A DNA stretch of 64,000 nucleotides from Paenibacillus whitsoniae (GCF_003955665.1 NZ_RXHU01000042.1:1-64000), one strand, 5' to 3'. Positions 25,027 to 33,623 are shown, numbered from the stretch's first letter. Numbers and translations are program-made. Notes: generated by a model not told the origin, from the sequence alone.

Positions 25027-25983
25027 ATGAGCGTCCAATACGACTACCATCATCTGCATCATGTTAAACAACAAACCACGTCCAAAAAGACATTGTGGGT
25101 AACCCTCATACTGACTTCCTTCTTTACACTTGTCGAAATTATCGGCGGGGTGATGTCCAACTCGCTTGCTCTGCTTTCGGATTCCGCGCATATGATTTCC
25201 GACGTCATCGCGCTCGGCCTCAGCATGATTGCCCTGCATTTGGCGACACGCGAACCCAATGCCCGCTTTACGTTCGGCTTTCTGCGATTTGAAATTATCG
25301 CCTCGTTCTTGAACGGCCTGGCGCTGTGTATCATCGCGATTGGCATTTTCATCGAAGGCGTTCAGCGGATTATTCATCCGCAGCCCATCCAGCTTGGCAT
25401 GATGCTCGGCATCGCGGTCATCGGTTTCATTGTCAACCTTGTACTGACGCTGGTGCTCCACCACAGTGTCAAAGAAGAAGAAAACCTCAACGTGCAGAGT
25501 GCGCTTTGGCACTTCTTCGGGGATCTGCTCAGCTCGGTTGGCGTTATTGTGTCCTCCATTATCATTTTTTATACAGGACTGCTTTGGTTCGACCCCGTCA
25601 TCTCTATGGTCATCGGAGGCATTATTTTCATCGGCGGGAGCAGAATCATTCGGGAATCGTTCATGATTCTGATGGAATCGGTCCCGGACAAATTCAACCT
25701 GGATGAGATTCGCGCAGTCATCGCGCGTGTTGAAGGCGTCGAAGACGTCCACGAGATGCATCTGTGGGCCGTCTCTACCGACCATTACTCGCTAACCGCA
25801 CATGTATTCATCCGCCAAAATATCCAACCCTTCTGTGTCATTCTGGCGATCAATGAGACGCTGAAAACTCATTTTGGCATCGAGCATGCGACGATTCAAA
25901 TCGAGCACGCCGAAATCAATCCGCACGGCGAATATGGCAAGGATTTCCTCAGAGGTCGCAAGCAGCTCTCCCACGGCCACTGA
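25027..25983 (+). CDS. czcD: Cation diffusion facilitator (CzcD-type metal efflux)
   Basis: A 318-residue membrane antiporter that expels zinc, cobalt or cadmium. Six membrane segments start at about residue 27. The zinc-transport site pairs are visible: SLALLSDSAHMISDVIAL near 45-62 (Asp, His, Asp ligands) and HFFGDLLSSVGVIVS near 155-170 (HxxxD). The C-terminal cytoplasmic domain contains HEMHLWAVSTDHYSLTAHV, as in other CDF proteins. The N-terminus has His-rich DYHHLHHVK, a usual metal-sensing tail. AAGGAGGTG precedes the ATG. No metal regulator is adjacent. Confidence 0.9.
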   Translation: MSVQYDYHHLHHVKQQTTSKKTLWVTLILTSFFTLVEIIGGVMSNSLALLSDSAHMISDVIALGLSMIALHLATREPNARFTFGFLRFEIIASFLNGLALCIIAIGIFIEGVQRIIHPQPIQLGMMLGIAVIGFIVNLVLTLVLHHSVKEEENLNVQSALWHFFGDLLSSVGVIVSSIIIFYTGLLWFDPVISMVIGGIIFIGGSRIIRESFMILMESVPDKFNLDEIRAVIARVEGVEDVHEMHLWAVSTDHYSLTAHVFIRQNIQPFCVILAINETLKTHFGIEHATIQIEHAEINPHGEYGKDFLRGRKQLSHGH

Positions 25984-25998
25984 GCAAATAACTGGCAA

Positions 25999-26040
25999 GC
26001 GGCAGTCTGCGAAGGATTTATTATCCTGCAGGCTGCCGCT
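25999..26040 (+). terminator. Terminator after the cation efflux gene
   Basis: AGCGGCAG-CTGC and GCAG-CTGCCGCT pair across a 17-base loop and are followed by CTTTGTCTTT, 15 bases past the stop codon and just before the convergent LacI gene. Confidence 0.7.
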
Positions 26041-26048
26041 CTTTGTCT

Positions 26049-27134
26049 TTATGGATGAGAATGAAACGCTCCCTTTTGCGTCGAATTCCGCACAACCATC
26101 GTCATCGGAATCAACAGCTCATGGCCCACCGTTTGTGCCAAATACTGCTCCAGCAACGCCTCGTCAGCCTCGTCCAATGCCTCCCCCAACTGCTTGATGA
26201 GAAAAGCGGCAACCAGGCTCGTCTGCAAATCCACCGGCATCTCAAACGACGTCAGCGACGGAAAAGCCGCCTTGGCGAACGGCTCATTGTCCATCCCGAT
26301 CAGCTGCACCTCGTCCGGTACGCGAATGCCGCGCTCGTGGCATTCCGCCAGCAGCTCCAGGGCGAGCGCGTCATTGAACGTGTAAATCCCGACCGGGCCC
26401 GCCGAAGCTGAACCGCCAACCGACAGGGCTGCTTCCAGCACCCCCGCCACGCCTAGCTCGCCCGCATCCAACAGTGCGTGAGCGACCTCCGTCCCATGCT
26501 CTCCTACGCCGGCGAGAAAGCCCGCAATCCGCTGCTCATTGGCGCCCATGCCGTGACGGCGACCAGCATATACCACGGTGCGGCAACCCCGCGCAAGCAG
26601 ATATCCGGCAGCTTCCCTGGAAGCTCCGGCAAAATCCAGATTTACGGCCCACTTGACCACATCGCCTGGCCAATTCCAGCCATTGAAAATCACAAGCGGC
26701 GTCCCTTCTCCAGCAAGCTGCATCGTCGAAGGGATGCTCATCGCGAGCCCATGCGAGACGAGGCCGTCTACGCGCCGCTGCAGCAAATGCTCCAGGTGGC
26801 GCCGTTCGATTTCGGGGTCCATCCCCGCCGCCGAAAAAACAGACAGATGGTAGCCATAGCCATGCACCTTCTGCTCCAGCTTCTCGGCGAATCGGCCGTA
26901 ATAGCCGCCGAAATGCGGTAAAATCAAGCCGAGCTCATGCGAGCGGCGGCGGCTCAAATTCGTCGCCATCACGTTGCGGCGATAGCCCAGTCGCGTGATG
27001 GCCTCCTCGACTCGGCGAATCGTCTCCGGCGACATCGGCACTTTCCGGCGGTTAATCACATTCGATACGGTTGCAATGGACACGCCGGCTTCCGCAGCAA
27101 CATCAACAATCGTTGGTGGTTTCTCTCTTTTCAT
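26049..27134 (-). CDS. LacI-family transcriptional regulator
   Basis: A 361-residue repressor. The N-terminal helix-turn-helix is TIVDVAAEAGVSIATVSNVI (residues 7-26) with the hinge RRNVMATNLSRRRSHELGLI near 50-70, then a periplasmic-binding-like sugar domain (HFGGYYGRFAEKL to the C-terminus). The ATG at 27134 is preferred (GAGGT 5 bases upstream); an in-frame TTG lies at 27146. It stands between a metal efflux gene and the ABC transporter operon and has no sugar gene beside it, so its targets are probably elsewhere or its own promoter. Confidence 0.85.
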   Translation of the reverse strand: MKREKPPTIVDVAAEAGVSIATVSNVINRRKVPMSPETIRRVEEAITRLGYRRNVMATNLSRRRSHELGLILPHFGGYYGRFAEKLEQKVHGYGYHLSVFSAAGMDPEIERRHLEHLLQRRVDGLVSHGLAMSIPSTMQLAGEGTPLVIFNGWNWPGDVVKWAVNLDFAGASREAAGYLLARGCRTVVYAGRRHGMGANEQRIAGFLAGVGEHGTEVAHALLDAGELGVAGVLEAALSVGGSASAGPVGIYTFNDALALELLAECHERGIRVPDEVQLIGMDNEPFAKAAFPSLTSFEMPVDLQTSLVAAFLIKQLGEALDEADEALLEQYLAQTVGHELLIPMTMVVRNSTQKGAFHSHP

Positions 27135-27248
27135 GCCATACCTCAATCCCGTTCAATCCTGCTGTGCATCAGCTACATTTCATTGTAGCGGGGACATGAC
27201 CTCATCGTCAAATGGCAAACGTACGCAGCCTGCGGGCTAAAAAAGAAA

Positions 27249-27274
27249 AGCCCGACCGCCGCAGCGGCCAAGCT
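27249..27274 (-). terminator. Terminator of the riboswitch-controlled ABC operon
   Basis: AGCTTGGCCGC and GCGGTCGGGCT pair with two mismatches directly after the ATPase stop, followed leftward by TTTTCTTTTTT. Confidence 0.6.
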
Positions 27275-27276
27275 CG

Positions 27277-28041
27277 CTATTCCTCCTGATGTCCGATCAA
27301 GGAGACGATCTGCTTTTTCAACTTCACGAACGCCTCCGAGTCCTTCACATCCGGCATGCTCCGCAGCCCGCTCGGAATCGCAATTTCGCTGCGAATCGTG
27401 CCCGGATGCGCCTGCATCACATAGACGCGCTGCGAGAGGAAAATCGCCTCCTCAATATCGTGCGTGATGAACACGACGGTTGTCTTTTCCTTTTCCCAGA
27501 TCCGCAGCAGCAGCTCTTGCATGCTGTTCTTCGTCTGCGGATCCAGCGCGCCGAACGGTTCATCCATAAGCAGCACATCCGGGTTGTTCGCCAGCGCCCG
27601 GGCGATAGCCACACGCTGCTTCATCCCCCCGGAAAGCGCCTTGGGCAGCGACTTTGCAAACTTGCTAAGCCCGACCAGCTCCATAAAATGATCGGAGATT
27701 GCACGCTTTTCGAATAACGGCACGCCCTTGAGCGTGAGGCCGAACTCAATATTTTCCCGAACCGTTAACCAAGGAAATAGCGTATAGCTTTGAAACACCA
27801 TGCCCCGGTCTGCGCCGGGACCCTCAATCTCATGACCGGAGATCGTCAGACTGCCAGATGTAAGCGGCTCAAGCCCTGCTACAATACGCAGCAGTGATGA
27901 TTTGCCGCAGCCGGACGGTCCGACGAAGGAGACGAACTCATGCGCATCCACGTGAAAAGAGACCTGATCCAGCGCAAGGAACTGCGATTTCTTCGTCGCA
28001 TACGTTTTGCTGACATCGAAAGCGTTGATTTTTCGTTCCAT
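27277..28041 (-). CDS. SsuB/TauB-type ABC transporter ATPase
   Basis: A 254-residue ATPase. Walker A GPSGCGKSSLLRIV is near residue 42, the Q-loop near 85 (VFQSYTLFPW), the signature ALSGGMKQRVAIARAL near 140, Walker B VLLMDEPFGALD near 160 and the H-switch VFITHDIEEAI near 195. It belongs to the nitrate/sulfonate/taurine importer class and energises the permease encoded 3 bases upstream. Last gene of the operon behind the ykkC riboswitch. Confidence 0.9.
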   Translation of the reverse strand: MERKINAFDVSKTYATKKSQFLALDQVSFHVDAHEFVSFVGPSGCGKSSLLRIVAGLEPLTSGSLTISGHEIEGPGADRGMVFQSYTLFPWLTVRENIEFGLTLKGVPLFEKRAISDHFMELVGLSKFAKSLPKALSGGMKQRVAIARALANNPDVLLMDEPFGALDPQTKNSMQELLLRIWEKEKTTVVFITHDIEEAIFLSQRVYVMQAHPGTIRSEIAIPSGLRSMPDVKDSEAFVKLKKQIVSLIGHQEE

Positions 28042-28044
28042 TGC

Positions 28045-28881
28045 CTAACGCCCCCCTTCCAACCAAGGGAAAAATCTGCGATGACAGTACGCGAATGTCC
28101 GGTCCGTCAGCAGCCCCAGCAGGCCAATCACGATAATGCCCACAAAAATCTGATCCGTATTCAGAAACCGCTGCGCCTTCATAATGGAGAAGCCCAGCCC
28201 GCTGCTGGCGGCAACCAGCTCGGCGACAACCAGATACGTCCACGCCCAACCGATGATGAGCCGCAGCGTGTTCATCAGGTCCGGCAGCAAGGCGGGGATG
28301 AGCACTTTTTCAATCGCCTGCCAGCGGCTCGCTCCGAGCGTATAAGACGTCTGCAGCAAATCGTTCGAAACGGAGCGCGTATTATCCGCGACCATCAGCA
28401 TGAGCTGGAAAAAGCAGCCGATAAAAATCACGATGACCTTCGCCCACTCGCCGATTCCCGCCCAAACCATGATCAGCGGAATGAACGCCGTTGCCGGCAT
28501 GTAGCGGATAAATTCGGTTGGCGGCACAAGCAGCGCTTCGGCAAAGCGGAAAGTCCCCGCCAAAATCCCTAGCGGAATACCGAGCAGACAGGCAAGCAGG
28601 AAGCCCGCGCCTACCCGGAAAATACTCATGCCAACATTGTGCCAAAAGACCGCGTTCTGAAGTTGAATGCCAAATTGCTTCACCACCTGCCCCGGCGTCG
28701 GTAGAAACGTCGGATTCACGTACCCGCCATAGCTCAGCACACTCCATACGAGCAGCGCGATCACGGTAACCAGCACGATGCCGCCGCTATACGTGGCACG
28801 ACTGATGTCGCCGCGAATGGCAAACAGGGCGGACTTCTTTCTTTTTTTCACCACAGCCTCCAGCTTTAACTCCACAGCCAT
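28045..28881 (-). CDS. SsuC/TauC-type ABC transporter permease
   Basis: A 278-residue permease of the nitrate/sulfonate/taurine class. Six membrane segments are visible, first at about 34-54. GVGFLLACLLGIPLGILAGTF-like segments occur near 95 and the EAA loop (QTSYTLGASRWQAIEKVLIP) near 180. It sits between the binding-protein and ATPase genes, with 3 and 18 bases to its neighbours. With the riboswitch, guanidine or a guanidine-related compound is the most likely cargo. Confidence 0.9.
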   Translation of the reverse strand: MAVELKLEAVVKKRKKSALFAIRGDISRATYSGGIVLVTVIALLVWSVLSYGGYVNPTFLPTPGQVVKQFGIQLQNAVFWHNVGMSIFRVGAGFLLACLLGIPLGILAGTFRFAEALLVPPTEFIRYMPATAFIPLIMVWAGIGEWAKVIVIFIGCFFQLMLMVADNTRSVSNDLLQTSYTLGASRWQAIEKVLIPALLPDLMNTLRLIIGWAWTYLVVAELVAASSGLGFSIMKAQRFLNTDQIFVGIIVIGLLGLLTDRTFAYCHRRFFPWLEGGR

Positions 28882-28899
28882 CTCCCCTTTCCCGCCAGC

Positions 28900-29928
28900 T
28901 TACTTCTTGCGTTCCTTCATAACTTCTTCTACAAAATGCCCATCCAGGAAGCTCTCCGGCTTCGGAATTGCCGTCAGCATATCCAGCCCCTTCAGGAAGT
29001 TCGCCGTTTTATCGGAGGTGAACGCCAGCGATTCCAACGAATCGGCTTTTTGGAACGCCTTGACATTATCTTCAAGTTGGAAAATTTTCACGCTGTCGAC
29101 CCCGGCTTTGTATTCATCCACCGGCGTTTCCGCCGCCTTCGCCATAATCTGGAGCGCCTCTTCCGGATTCGCCTTCCAGTAGTCCAGCGCGTCAAACCAG
29201 GCGTTCAAAATTTTCTTCACGTCCTCCGGGCGGTTCTTCGTGATTTCTTCTTTGAAGACGAGGAGGTCAGGAATGAGGCCAGGCGTATCTTTGGAGGAAA
29301 ATAACAGCTTGCCCTTGCCCTCTTGAATCGCTTTGCTCAGGAAGGGTTCCCACAGCACCGCAGCGTCCAGATTGCCCGAGATAAAAGCAGGTCCCGCATC
29401 ATTCACGGTCATATTCGTGTAGGAGACGTCTTTCTCGCCGAGTCCCGCCTTCTCCAGTGCGGTCAGCATGAGCAGATGATCGACGGTGCCCAGTTCGGTC
29501 GCTACCTTTTTCCCTTTCAAGTCAGTCAGGGAATTCACGCTTGGCTTCACAACGACGCCGTCGCCACCATTCGAGTTGTCGTTGACCAGCACCGCCTTCA
29601 GCTTAATGCCTTTGCTTGCCGGGGCCAGCGTATCGCTTAAGGTTTGGCTGTTCGCATCGACTTTGCCGGACGCCAGTGCCGATAACGAATCGCTGTACAC
29701 CGGGAACCAGACAAGCTCCACATTCACGCCATTTTTCTCAAAGAAACCTTTTTCTTTGACCAAATACCAGACGAACCAGCCCGGCCATGGGCTAAGCGCC
29801 AATTTGATCGGCTCCCCGGACCCGCCGCTGCTTCCTTTCGAAGAGCTTGCCGTATCCGCCCCGCACCCGCTAAGCACACTCACACTCAAGATCAACACCA
29901 GTATCAGACTTACGATTCTTTGTCTCAT
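28900..29928 (-). CDS. SsuA/TauA-type substrate-binding lipoprotein
   Basis: A 342-residue binding protein. The ATG at 29928 starts a clean lipoprotein signal (MRQRIVSLILVLILSVSVLS then GCG at 21-23); the frame stays open upstream into the riboswitch and is not used. The mature start IKLALSPWPGWFVWYLVKEK and the LKGKKVATELGTVDHLLM stretch are typical of the NMT1/SsuA family. It is the first gene of the operon; its ribosome site lies immediately after the riboswitch terminator. Members of this class under ykkC control are proposed to bind guanidine; the ligand here is inferred from the RNA. Confidence 0.88.
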   Translation of the reverse strand: MRQRIVSLILVLILSVSVLSGCGADTASSSKGSSGGSGEPIKLALSPWPGWFVWYLVKEKGFFEKNGVNVELVWFPVYSDSLSALASGKVDANSQTLSDTLAPASKGIKLKAVLVNDNSNGGDGVVVKPSVNSLTDLKGKKVATELGTVDHLLMLTALEKAGLGEKDVSYTNMTVNDAGPAFISGNLDAAVLWEPFLSKAIQEGKGKLLFSSKDTPGLIPDLLVFKEEITKNRPEDVKKILNAWFDALDYWKANPEEALQIMAKAAETPVDEYKAGVDSVKIFQLEDNVKAFQKADSLESLAFTSDKTANFLKGLDMLTAIPKPESFLDGHFVEEVMKERKK

Positions 29929-29963
29929 CCCGTTCTCTCCCTCTCTCCTTTTCGTTGTAAAAC

Positions 29964-30010
29964 GAAAAGCCCGGGACGATATCATATCCTGATATCCTCC
30001 CGGGCTTTTC
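29964..30010 (-). terminator. Riboswitch-controlled intrinsic terminator
   Basis: GAAAAGCCCGGGA and TCCCGGGCTTTTC form a nearly perfect long hairpin with an inner GATATC/GATATC stem, followed leftward by GTTTT. Its upstream arm is the conserved AAAAGCCCGGGA of the ykkC aptamer, so forming the aptamer and forming the terminator are exclusive: the layout of an ON switch. Confidence 0.9.
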
Positions 30011-30098
30011 TCCCTCCGTGTGCACGATGACGCGCATCGTGTGTCTTCTCTCGGACCTGACCGGCAGCCTTCATCTGCCGCGGAACCCTAGAAAACAA
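29995..30098 (-). promoter_or_regulatory. ykkC-family (guanidine-I) riboswitch
   Basis: Read leftward the RNA has the family blocks in order: CUAGGGUUCCGC, then GGUCCGAGAGAAGACACACG after a GGCAG..CUGCC stem, a long hairpin (CACGAUGCG..CAUCGUG), and ACACGGAGGGAGAAAAGCC-CGGGAGGA. These match the B. subtilis ykkC leader (known guanidine sensor) block by block. The absence of an added stem before CUAGGG argues for the guanidine class rather than the ppGpp or PRPP variants. It lies between a consensus promoter and the ABC transporter genes. Confidence 0.88.
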
Positions 30099-30146
30099 GT
30101 TCATATGAGGTTGTGACTAGCTTGACTTGACGCTTCATTTGTTATT

Positions 30147-30175
30147 ATCATACTGAGAACCTTCATTAATGTCAA
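30147..30175 (-). promoter_or_regulatory. Consensus sigma-A promoter of the riboswitch operon
   Basis: On the leftward strand TTGACA (30175-30170), a 17-base spacer and TATGAT (30152-30147). Transcription would begin near 30140, about 40 bases before the first conserved riboswitch block. Confidence 0.85.
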
Positions 30176-30177
30176 TA

Positions 30178-30245
30178 TATATAACATAAATTAATTATTC
30201 TGTTGTCAAACATCGCATTAACGTTATATTATATAACATAAATTA
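30178..30245. repeat. Pair of 16-bp AT-rich direct repeats
   Basis: TATATAACATAAATTA occurs exactly at 30178-30193 and again at 30230-30245, 52 bp apart, in the divergent region between the riboswitch promoter and a small rightward open frame. The first copy abuts the leftward -35 box. A rightward promoter (TTGTCA at about 30203, TATATT 16 bases on) lies between the copies. They may be operator sites. Confidence 0.6.
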
Positions 30246-30267
30246 CTCCTATCAGGAGGTGTCGATC

Positions 30268-30363
30268 ATGTTCTCCGTTCATTTTCACATTCTCATGTTA
30301 GATAAGAAGCCTGCCATCCCCAATCCTCCAGCAAGTAAGAAAAAAGTCCGGCCTCCTGCCTAA
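30268..30363 (+). CDS. Possible 31-residue peptide
   Basis: A short frame, MFSVHFHILMLDKKPAIPNP and then a Lys-rich tail, has an excellent ribosome site (AGGAGGTG 7 bases upstream) and a plausible promoter. Its last codons run into the hairpin at 30344-30381, which would end its transcript. It may instead be a small RNA or chance; no family is recognised. Confidence 0.3.
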   Translation: MFSVHFHILMLDKKPAIPNPPASKKKVRPPA

Positions 30364-30381
30364 CGCAGGAAACCGGACTTT
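30344..30381. terminator. Terminator of sdhCAB
   Basis: AAGTCCGG-CTCCTGC and GCAGGA-CCGGACTT form a strong hairpin 30 bases past the sdhB stop; the leftward strand then has TTTTTT. It can also end the small rightward transcript from the other side. Confidence 0.85.
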
Positions 30382-30410
30382 GGTTGTATATACAGGCTGT
30401 ACGCTTCGAA

Positions 30411-31181
30411 TTAAACGCCCAGCCATTTTTTGAACAGATGCTTCGTCGTATCGGCATTGAGCGCCGCGATCGACGTTGTGAGCGGAATGCCTTTTGGACA
30501 AGAGCGCACGCAGTTCTGCGAGTTGCCGCAGCCTTCGATACCGCCGTCGGACATCAAGGCATCCAGACGCTCGTCTTTGTGCATTTCACCCGTAGGGTGC
30601 GCATTGAACAAGCGAACTTGGGACAGTGCGGACGGCCCGATAAAGGAGTTCTTATCGTTCACGTTCGGACAAGCCTCAAGACATACGCCGCAAGTCATAC
30701 ATTTGGACAGCTCATAAGCCCATTGACGCTTCGACTCGGCCATACGTGGACCAGGACCGAGATCGTACGTGCCGTCGATCGGTACCCATGCCTTTACTTT
30801 TTTCAACGCGGTGAACATGCGGCCGCGGTCAATGACCAAGTCACGCATAACCGGGAACGTGCTCATCGGCGCAATGCGCACCGGCTGTTCCAGCTTGTCT
30901 ATCAGCGCGGAGCAAGCTTGACGCGGCTTGCCGTTGATGACCATGGAGCAGGCGCCGCAAACTTCCTCAAGGCAGTTGGATTCCCAGCATACCGGCGTCG
31001 TTTTGTCGCCTTTGGCGTTCTTCGGATTCCGCTGAACTTCCATCAGTCCGGAAATCACGTTCATATTCGGACGGTAGGGAACCTCGAACTCTTCCGTGTA
31101 CGGTTTCGAATCGGGACTCTCTTGACGAGTCACAATGAACTTCACGGTTTTCTGTGCGGATTGTGTCTCAGCCATGATCAA
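30411..31181 (-). CDS. sdhB: Succinate dehydrogenase iron-sulfur subunit
   Basis: A 256-residue electron-transfer subunit of complex II that passes electrons from the FAD of SdhA to menaquinone. The [2Fe-2S] cysteines are in ESNCLEEVCGACSMVINGKP near residue 65. The [4Fe-4S] and [3Fe-4S] ligands are in CMTCGVCLEACPNVN near 155 and GCGNSQNCVRSCPKGIPLT near 210. Length fits the B. subtilis type. Its start overlaps the sdhA stop by 4 bases. Last gene of the operon. Confidence 0.95.
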   Translation of the reverse strand: MIMAETQSAQKTVKFIVTRQESPDSKPYTEEFEVPYRPNMNVISGLMEVQRNPKNAKGDKTTPVCWESNCLEEVCGACSMVINGKPRQACSALIDKLEQPVRIAPMSTFPVMRDLVIDRGRMFTALKKVKAWVPIDGTYDLGPGPRMAESKRQWAYELSKCMTCGVCLEACPNVNDKNSFIGPSALSQVRLFNAHPTGEMHKDERLDALMSDGGIEGCGNSQNCVRSCPKGIPLTTSIAALNADTTKHLFKKWLGV

Positions 31182-32941
31182 GCGCCTCCTTTTTTCTTAT
31201 CCGTGGAGTAGTCGCGTTTACGCGGCTTAATCAACGAAACGTCGATGTCTTCATAAGAAATTTTCGGACCTTCCGGTGTCCAATCCGCAATCGTCGTTTT
31301 CATGAAGTTGTCATCATCACGCTCAGGGAAATCCGGCTTGTAGTGCGCGCCGCGGCTTTCGTTACGCAGCAGGGCGCCAAGCGTCATCGCTTCGGCAAGC
31401 TCGAACATGTTCCACAGTTGGCGAGTAAACGCCACGCCCTGGTTATTCCAGCGTGCTGTATCCGTGATGTTGATATTGTTGTAACGCTCTTTCAGATCTT
31501 TGATCGTGTTAATTGTCGCTTCCAAACGATCGTTATAGCGAACAACCGTCATGTTCGTGTTCATCAAGTCGCCAAGCTCTTTGTGCAACTGATAAGCATT
31601 TTCCGTACCGCTGTTCATTTTCAGCAAGCTCTCGTAACGATCCAAGTGACGCTTCTTCTCACGGTCGAACACGATCGAAGAGATGTCGTCAGCATGTTTG
31701 GATAAGCCACGGATGTATTCAACTGCTTTAGGTCCAGCCACCATACCATCATAGATCGCCGATACGAGCGAGTTTGCACCGAGACGGTTTGCGCCGTGAT
31801 GCTGATACTCGCACTCGCCCGCAGCGAACAGACCAGGAACATTCGTCATCATGTTGTAGTCGACCCACATGCCGCCCATGGAGTAGTGAACCGCTGGGAA
31901 AATGCGCATCGGAATTTTACGCGGATCGTCGCCCATGAACTTCTCGTAAATTTCCATGATGCCGCCAAGCTTGATGTCCAGCTCTTTCGGGTCTTTATGG
32001 GAAAGATCAAGGTAAACCATGTTCTCGCCGTTGATGCCGAGCTTTTGGTCCACGCACACGGAGAAAATCTCGCGCGTCGCGATGTCCCGCGGAACCAGGT
32101 TCCCGTAAGCCGGGTATTTTTCTTCAAGGAAGTACCATGGTTTGCCGTCTTTGTACGTCCAGATACGACCGCCTTCACCGCGCGCAGACTCGGACATCAA
32201 GCGCAGCTTGTCGTCGCCCGGAATCGCCGTCGGGTGAATTTGAATCATTTCGCCGTTGGCGTATTTCACGCCTTGTTGGTACACTGCGCTCGCAGCCGTA
32301 CCTGTGTTAATAACAGAGTTCGTCGTTTTCCCGAAAATAATGCCAGGTCCGCCTGTCGCCAGAATCACCGCGTCCGCAGGGAACGTTTGGATCTCCATGG
32401 AGCGCAGATCTTGCGCGGCAATACCGCGGCATACGCCGTCTTCATCAATGACCGAACCCAGGAACTCCCAGTGTTCAAATTTGGTTACAAGGCCCGCTGT
32501 TTCCCAGCGGCGAACTTGCTCATCCAGCGCATACAGCAGCTGCTGGCCTGTTGTTGCGCCCGCAAATGCCGTACGGTGGTATTTCGTACCCCCGAAACGA
32601 CGGAAGTCAAGCAAGCCCTCCGGCGTACGGTTGAACATAACGCCCATCCGGTCCATCAAGTGGATGATCCCAGGAGCCGCGTCACACAATGCTTTAACCG
32701 GAGGTTGGTTCGCAAGGAAGTCCCCGCCGTATACTGTATCATCAAAGTGCTCCCATGTGGAGTCACCTTCACCTTTCGTATTCACCGCACCGTTAATGCC
32801 GCCTTGCGCACAGACGGAGTGGGAACGCTTCACAGGCACCAAGGAGAACAATTGCACATGAACTCCGGCTTCCGCTGCTTTAATCGTCGACATGAGTCCC
32901 GCAAGGCCTCCGCCAACCACGATAATTTTCGAATTAGCCAC
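31178..32941 (-). CDS. sdhA: Succinate dehydrogenase flavoprotein subunit
   Basis: A 587-residue FAD subunit. The dinucleotide fold IIVVGGGLAGLMSTIKAAEAG is at residues 5-25, and the His-containing flavin-attachment stretch SHSVCAQGGINGA is near 41-53. The active-site region HPTAIPGDDKLRLMSESARGEGG is near 236, and the helical C-terminal part carries RGAHYKPDFPERDD. It oxidises succinate to fumarate in the citric acid cycle. The start is a GTG with GGGAGGGTGA upstream. Confidence 0.95.
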   Translation of the reverse strand: MANSKIIVVGGGLAGLMSTIKAAEAGVHVQLFSLVPVKRSHSVCAQGGINGAVNTKGEGDSTWEHFDDTVYGGDFLANQPPVKALCDAAPGIIHLMDRMGVMFNRTPEGLLDFRRFGGTKYHRTAFAGATTGQQLLYALDEQVRRWETAGLVTKFEHWEFLGSVIDEDGVCRGIAAQDLRSMEIQTFPADAVILATGGPGIIFGKTTNSVINTGTAASAVYQQGVKYANGEMIQIHPTAIPGDDKLRLMSESARGEGGRIWTYKDGKPWYFLEEKYPAYGNLVPRDIATREIFSVCVDQKLGINGENMVYLDLSHKDPKELDIKLGGIMEIYEKFMGDDPRKIPMRIFPAVHYSMGGMWVDYNMMTNVPGLFAAGECEYQHHGANRLGANSLVSAIYDGMVAGPKAVEYIRGLSKHADDISSIVFDREKKRHLDRYESLLKMNSGTENAYQLHKELGDLMNTNMTVVRYNDRLEATINTIKDLKERYNNINITDTARWNNQGVAFTRQLWNMFELAEAMTLGALLRNESRGAHYKPDFPERDDDNFMKTTIADWTPEGPKISYEDIDVSLIKPRKRDYSTDKKKGGA

Positions 32942-32957
32942 TTTCGTTCACCCTCCC

Positions 32958-33623
32958 TTATTTCCCCGTAACCGCTTCTGCCGGAAGCTGGAATTGCGCA
33001 TCTGTAAATGCTGTCAGCGACATAATAAACATGATGGACATAACAACGAACAGCCCCATCGTAACATACGTGGAATAACGTTGAGCGCGAGGCCCGATCG
33101 TAATCCCCCAGGAAACGAGGAAAGACCACAGTCCATTGCAGAAGTGGAACGTTGCGGATATAATACCGACGAGGTAAACCACGAAGAGCACCGGATTCGT
33201 TGCAATATCGTGCATCGTCTGACCCAAGTCTTCATGCGCGACATTGCCCAGCGCGACTTGCAGTCTGGTCTCGAACAAGTGCCACGCTACGAACAGGAAC
33301 GTCAAGACGCCCGTCACGCGCTGCAAGAAGAACATTTGGTTACGGAAATAACCGTAGTTCGTTACGTTGTTGCGCGCTTGATAAGCCACGTAAAGGCCGT
33401 ATACGGCATGATAAAGAAGCGGCAGCCAGATGCCCACGATTTCTAGCAAGAGCACGAGCGGCAATCCGTTCAGCCAATTGATTTGATCCACAAAGGCCGC
33501 AGGGCCCTTCGTAGCTTCATAGTTAGTGAGCAAGTGCTCAATAAGGAAGAAGCCCACCGGAATGACGCCTAACAGCGAGTGGATCTTTCGAAAGTAATAC
33601 GAATTACTCATAATGTAACCCAT
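32958..33623 (-). CDS. sdhC: Succinate dehydrogenase cytochrome b558 subunit
   Basis: A 221-residue membrane anchor of the five-helix, di-haem B. subtilis type. Helices start at about residue 15 (FRKIHSLLGVIPVGFFLIEH). His residues in the helices (IHSL, IEHLL, YHAVYG, WHLFETR, FHFCNG) are the expected haem ligands. It carries electrons to menaquinone. I take the ATG at 33623, with GAGG 5 bases before it; the in-frame ATG at 33611 (MSNSYYFRK) is the alternative. First gene of sdhCAB. Confidence 0.92.
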   Translation of the reverse strand: MGYIMSNSYYFRKIHSLLGVIPVGFFLIEHLLTNYEATKGPAAFVDQINWLNGLPLVLLLEIVGIWLPLLYHAVYGLYVAYQARNNVTNYGYFRNQMFFLQRVTGVLTFLFVAWHLFETRLQVALGNVAHEDLGQTMHDIATNPVLFVVYLVGIISATFHFCNGLWSFLVSWGITIGPRAQRYSTYVTMGLFVVMSIMFIMSLTAFTDAQFQLPAEAVTGK

